Assembly: GCF_949987535.1 (NCBI RefSeq)
Contig: NC_080081.1
Location: 52,338,153 to 52,402,152 of the forward strand
Direction: 5' to 3'
DNA from: Balaenoptera acutorostrata
Lineage: Eukaryota; Chordata; Mammalia; Artiodactyla; Balaenopteridae
Length of the DNA: 64,000 bases
Under the pieces are notes generated by a model that was given only the letters and a program-made list of their open reading frames with translations, had not been told where the DNA came from and searched no databases. Positions 61,791 through 64,000 of the stretch are shown here, one piece after another. Position 1 is the stretch's first letter. Each line of letters opens with the position of its first letter. Made by a program: the position numbers and the translations under genes.

Positions 61791-62299
61791 GAAACTGCTC
61801 TATATGTTGACGGCCCCATATCTATTTCTTTAGGCCAAATTAATCTCCCTAGCATCAATTGCCTAGAGTGAAATACCAGTTGAATTTTACTACTTGGTTA
61901 TTCCACAGATATTTTAATGAATTAACTTTTCTAAAGTAGAAGTCTCTGTGTTCACCTACAGTATGATTTCTCATGTAAAGCTGATATGTTTATAGTACCA
62001 TCATCTATTTTTCAGAAGTTTTCATCACCTGAAAAATATCTTCCATCAACCAACTTACCTACTCTGCTTTCTGTATCTTCTGACTCTAGTAACAGGGAAT
62101 TATTTGCCATACTCTGCACTCATAATATTTCTAACCTCTAATTTCAGGCTTAACAGCTCTCACTGTTCACCATCTGAGTACTTTGAATTATTCTGCAAAA
62201 CTCTGTCTTAGTATATGCTATGTTAAAATTCTCTTTTTAAATGCTTCTTTTTTTTTTTTTTTTTTCTTTTAATAGATGTTAGCTTTCAACAGTGGGAAG
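61791..62299. other. Noncoding, nothing recognised
   Basis: Ends in a T19 run near 62247-62265. No gene. Confidence 0.4.
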
Positions 62300-62395
62300 A
62301 ATATGGTTCATTAATTTTTGTATCTCCAATATTTAAAACATGCTTGGCACATAGTTGTTATCAAGAAATGTGTATTGAACTACATTAAGTACGTA
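62300..62395 (+). mobile_element. L2 3'-end fragment
   Basis: TTTTTGTATCTCCAATATTT, AAAACATGCTTGGCACATAG, TTGTTATCAAGAAATGTGTA, TTGAACTACATT follow the L2 terminal pattern 'GTATCCCCAGCACCTAGCACAGTGCCTGGCACATAGTAGGTGCTCAATAAATATTTGTTGAA'. Confidence 0.6.
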
Positions 62396-62620
62396 AAGCT
62401 ATTTCCTACATATATGTTGCAATTCTCAGAGATTAGTAGTCTAGTTTATGACAAGATAGCAAAGTTTGAGTTAGCATTATCTTTGAATTAATCTAATATT
62501 TGAATTAAAATACATCTCACCATAGCAAAATTAACTTATATTTCACTATTTGTAGACCCCATATATTTGGATATTCTTTTCATATAGAAATTATTTTCAT
62601 GGACTGAAGTGATTTCTTTA
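62396..62620. other. Noncoding, nothing recognised
   Basis: AT-rich with no recognisable feature. Confidence 0.4.
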
Positions 62621-62764
62621 TCCTTCCTTCCTTCCTTCCTCCCTCCCTCCCTTCCTTCCTCCCTCCCTCCCTTCCTCCCTCCCTCCCTCCCTCCCTCCTT
62701 CCCTCCCTCCCTTCCTTCCTTCCTTTCTCTCCCTTCCCTCTTTTCCTTTCTCTCTCTTTTTCTT
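62621..62764 (+). repeat. Pure polypyrimidine tract (CCTT/CCCT)n, 144 bp
   Basis: Only C and T for 144 consecutive bases, built from CCTT, CCCT and TCTC units. The purine strand encodes the Arg/Glu/Gly-rich open frame there (62774-62580), which is compositional. Confidence 0.95.
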
Positions 62765-63006
62765 GTTTTTCCAATTCTAAAGCCTCTGCAAAGTTAATCC
62801 CTTAACTGCTTTTCCTAATTTGACATACTCTTTCACCAAGACACGTGTGTGTGTGTATAGTGTTTAATGAGAATTCTGATTCTCACCACTAAGGTAACTT
62901 TCCTGTCTTCTCAACCCATTACAATTTACATAGATCTTATCCAACTTCTGCGTTTTTCTCTTTACTCATTCTCCTTTTACCAGTTGAATAATTTCTGTGT
63001 AGCTCT
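62765..63006. other. Noncoding, nothing recognised
   Basis: A short GT run lies near 62846-62857. No gene or repeat family seen. Confidence 0.4.
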
Positions 63007-63387
63007 GTGATTGTAATGGTTAAATTTATGTCTCAACTTGACAGAGCTAAATGAGCTGGTAAAATATGATTTCTGGGTGTGTCTGTGAAAATGTTTTGGA
63101 AAGAGATTAGTATTTGAGTTGGCAGAGTGAGTAAAGAAGATCACCCTAATTAATGTGGATGGGCATCACCCAACCTACTGAGGTCCTGAATAGAACAAAA
63201 GTGAAGGAAGGACAAATTTACTCTCTTGTTTGAGCTAAGATACCCATCTTCTCCTGCCATGAGACATGAGCACTCCTGGTTCTCAGGCCTTTGGACTTGA
63301 ACTGAACTTCACCAGCAGCTTTCTTGGTTCTCCAGCTTGCAGATGACTTCTGAGCTTCCATAATTAGATAAGCCAATTCTTGTAATA

Positions 63388-63426
<39 letters not shown>

Positions 63427-63502
63427 ATCTATCATCTATCTATATCTATCTATCATCTCCTGTTCTTCCATTTCTCTGGAGAACCTTAACCAATACAGTG
63501 AT
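63007..63502 (+). mobile_element. Solo LTR with GTGAT target duplication
   Basis: The LTR proper is 63012-63497 and has the required TG...CA ends (TGTAATGGTTAAATTTATGT ... CCTTAACCAATACA). GTGAT lies at 63007-63011 and 63498-63502. Internal phrases AAGCCAATTCTTGTAATAAT and CATTTCTCTGGAGAACC are typical of a widespread mammalian LTR I place in the ERVL-MaLR group. No internal region, so it is a solo LTR. The usual AATAAA region is overwritten by an ATCT microsatellite. Confidence 0.78.
63388..63458. repeat. (ATCT)n microsatellite in the solo LTR
   Basis: About nine perfect ATCT units, then interrupted ATCATCT units. Likely polymorphic. Confidence 0.95.
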
Positions 63503-63942
63503 TAAATATATTTTATTTACACATTTTTTTTTTGCTTTTTGTTAGCTTTTTGCCTAATATTTCCTGTAACCTCTTGATTGGCTGGAGTTTGTACTATTGT
63601 ACTAACTTCATTAGTAAGGCTAAAATCAATATTTCCTGAGTTCTTCAAAGTCCTAAATTCTTTGGAAATTTTGTATTTGAAGGAGAAATTTGTTGGATAG
63701 AGAATGGTTTTTTTCATCCTTTCTCTCTTTGAAAATTTTGTAATTTTTCTTCACTGACTATTACTTGGAGAATTCTAATGCTTACTTGATTTTCTTTCCT
63801 TTATAAGAGTTGTTTTTTGTTGTAGTTTGCCCAAATAATTTATTATCTGAAGTGCCAATACATTTAGAAAGATATATCAAACTATTGACACATTTAGGTA
63901 ACTATTACGTGAAATTATATGTCTTTGACAATCTGAATTCAG

Positions 63943-63978
<36 letters not shown>

Positions 63979-64000
63979 CCAGGAATGTTTCTAAAGTTTT
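63503..64000. other. AT-rich DNA ending in a T30 run
   Basis: T30 at 63946-63975. What follows (AAGCCAGGAATG) is too short to judge whether the run is the A tail of a minus-strand retroposon extending past the window. Confidence 0.5.

Noticed and set aside
62580..62797. Arg/Glu/Gly-rich and Pro/Ser/Leu-rich frames on opposite strands
   Set aside because: Both are direct products of the polypyrimidine tract.
1..64000. A new multi-gene system (defence island, biosynthetic cluster or similar)
   Set aside because: The window is repeat-dominated mammalian DNA with no intact gene apart from dead transposon ORFs; nothing supports such a system.

Overview
The window is mammalian nuclear DNA from a cetartiodactyl, most likely a whale or dolphin. 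It is AT-rich, has no credible protein-coding gene in 64 kb, and is built largely from transposon copies of many ages. The taxonomic call rests on three things: a CHR-type tRNA-derived SINE (32319-32602) beginning with the 'GGGCTTCCCTGGTGGCGCAG' head, L1 3' ends of cetartiodactyl type, and the absence of any BovB or Bov-tA element that a ruminant window of this size would normally carry. I cannot tell whether the window is intergenic or a long intron. Family names are from memory of consensus patterns, not from a database search.

Layout. 1-1010 is the 5' end of an older L1. 2014-2204 is a palindromic DNA transposon. 5308-12542 is a full-length but dead L1 with a 2.06-kb 5'UTR, broken ORF1 and ORF2, and a double poly(A) tail suggesting a 20-nt 3' transduction. 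12690-16823 holds old L1, MIR and L2 pieces. 18300-19630 is a nest in which a Tigger element and an MLT1-type LTR split older repeats. 20281-21389 is an ancient L1-like stretch that receives a nearly complete MaLR retrovirus-like element (21395-24078) with GTGGG target duplications. 24169-25140 and 29616-30073 are two diverged copies of an unclassified LTR-like element. Two hAT-type copies lie between them, and an AT-rich palindrome lies at 31175-31264.

32.3-40.5 kb holds the CHR SINE, MIR and MER5 elements, an artiodactyl-type ERV LTR on the minus strand, a Tigger/MER2-like element with an internal palindrome, and a (CA)21 tract. 42.3-45.2 kb and 50.0-51.2 kb are two more 5'-end L1 fragments lacking 3' ends. 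51.6-52.9 kb is a minus-strand L1 3' fragment flanked by an unusually long duplication of about 90 bp. 54.5-56.9 kb is an ancient minus-strand L1. The last 6 kb holds an L1 3' end, MIR and L2 remnants, a 144-bp pure polypyrimidine tract and a solo LTR (63012-63497) with GTGAT target duplications.

No genes work together here; the only biochemical story is that of retrotransposition. The full-length L1 class supplies the endonuclease and reverse transcriptase that would have mobilised the CHR SINE, whose 14-bp target duplication and A tail fit that machinery. Nothing in the window looks like a new gene system. The most unusual signals are structural: the long duplication around the L1 at 52 kb, the unclassified repeat pairs (22.65/27.22 kb and 24.17/29.6 kb) and the palindromes.
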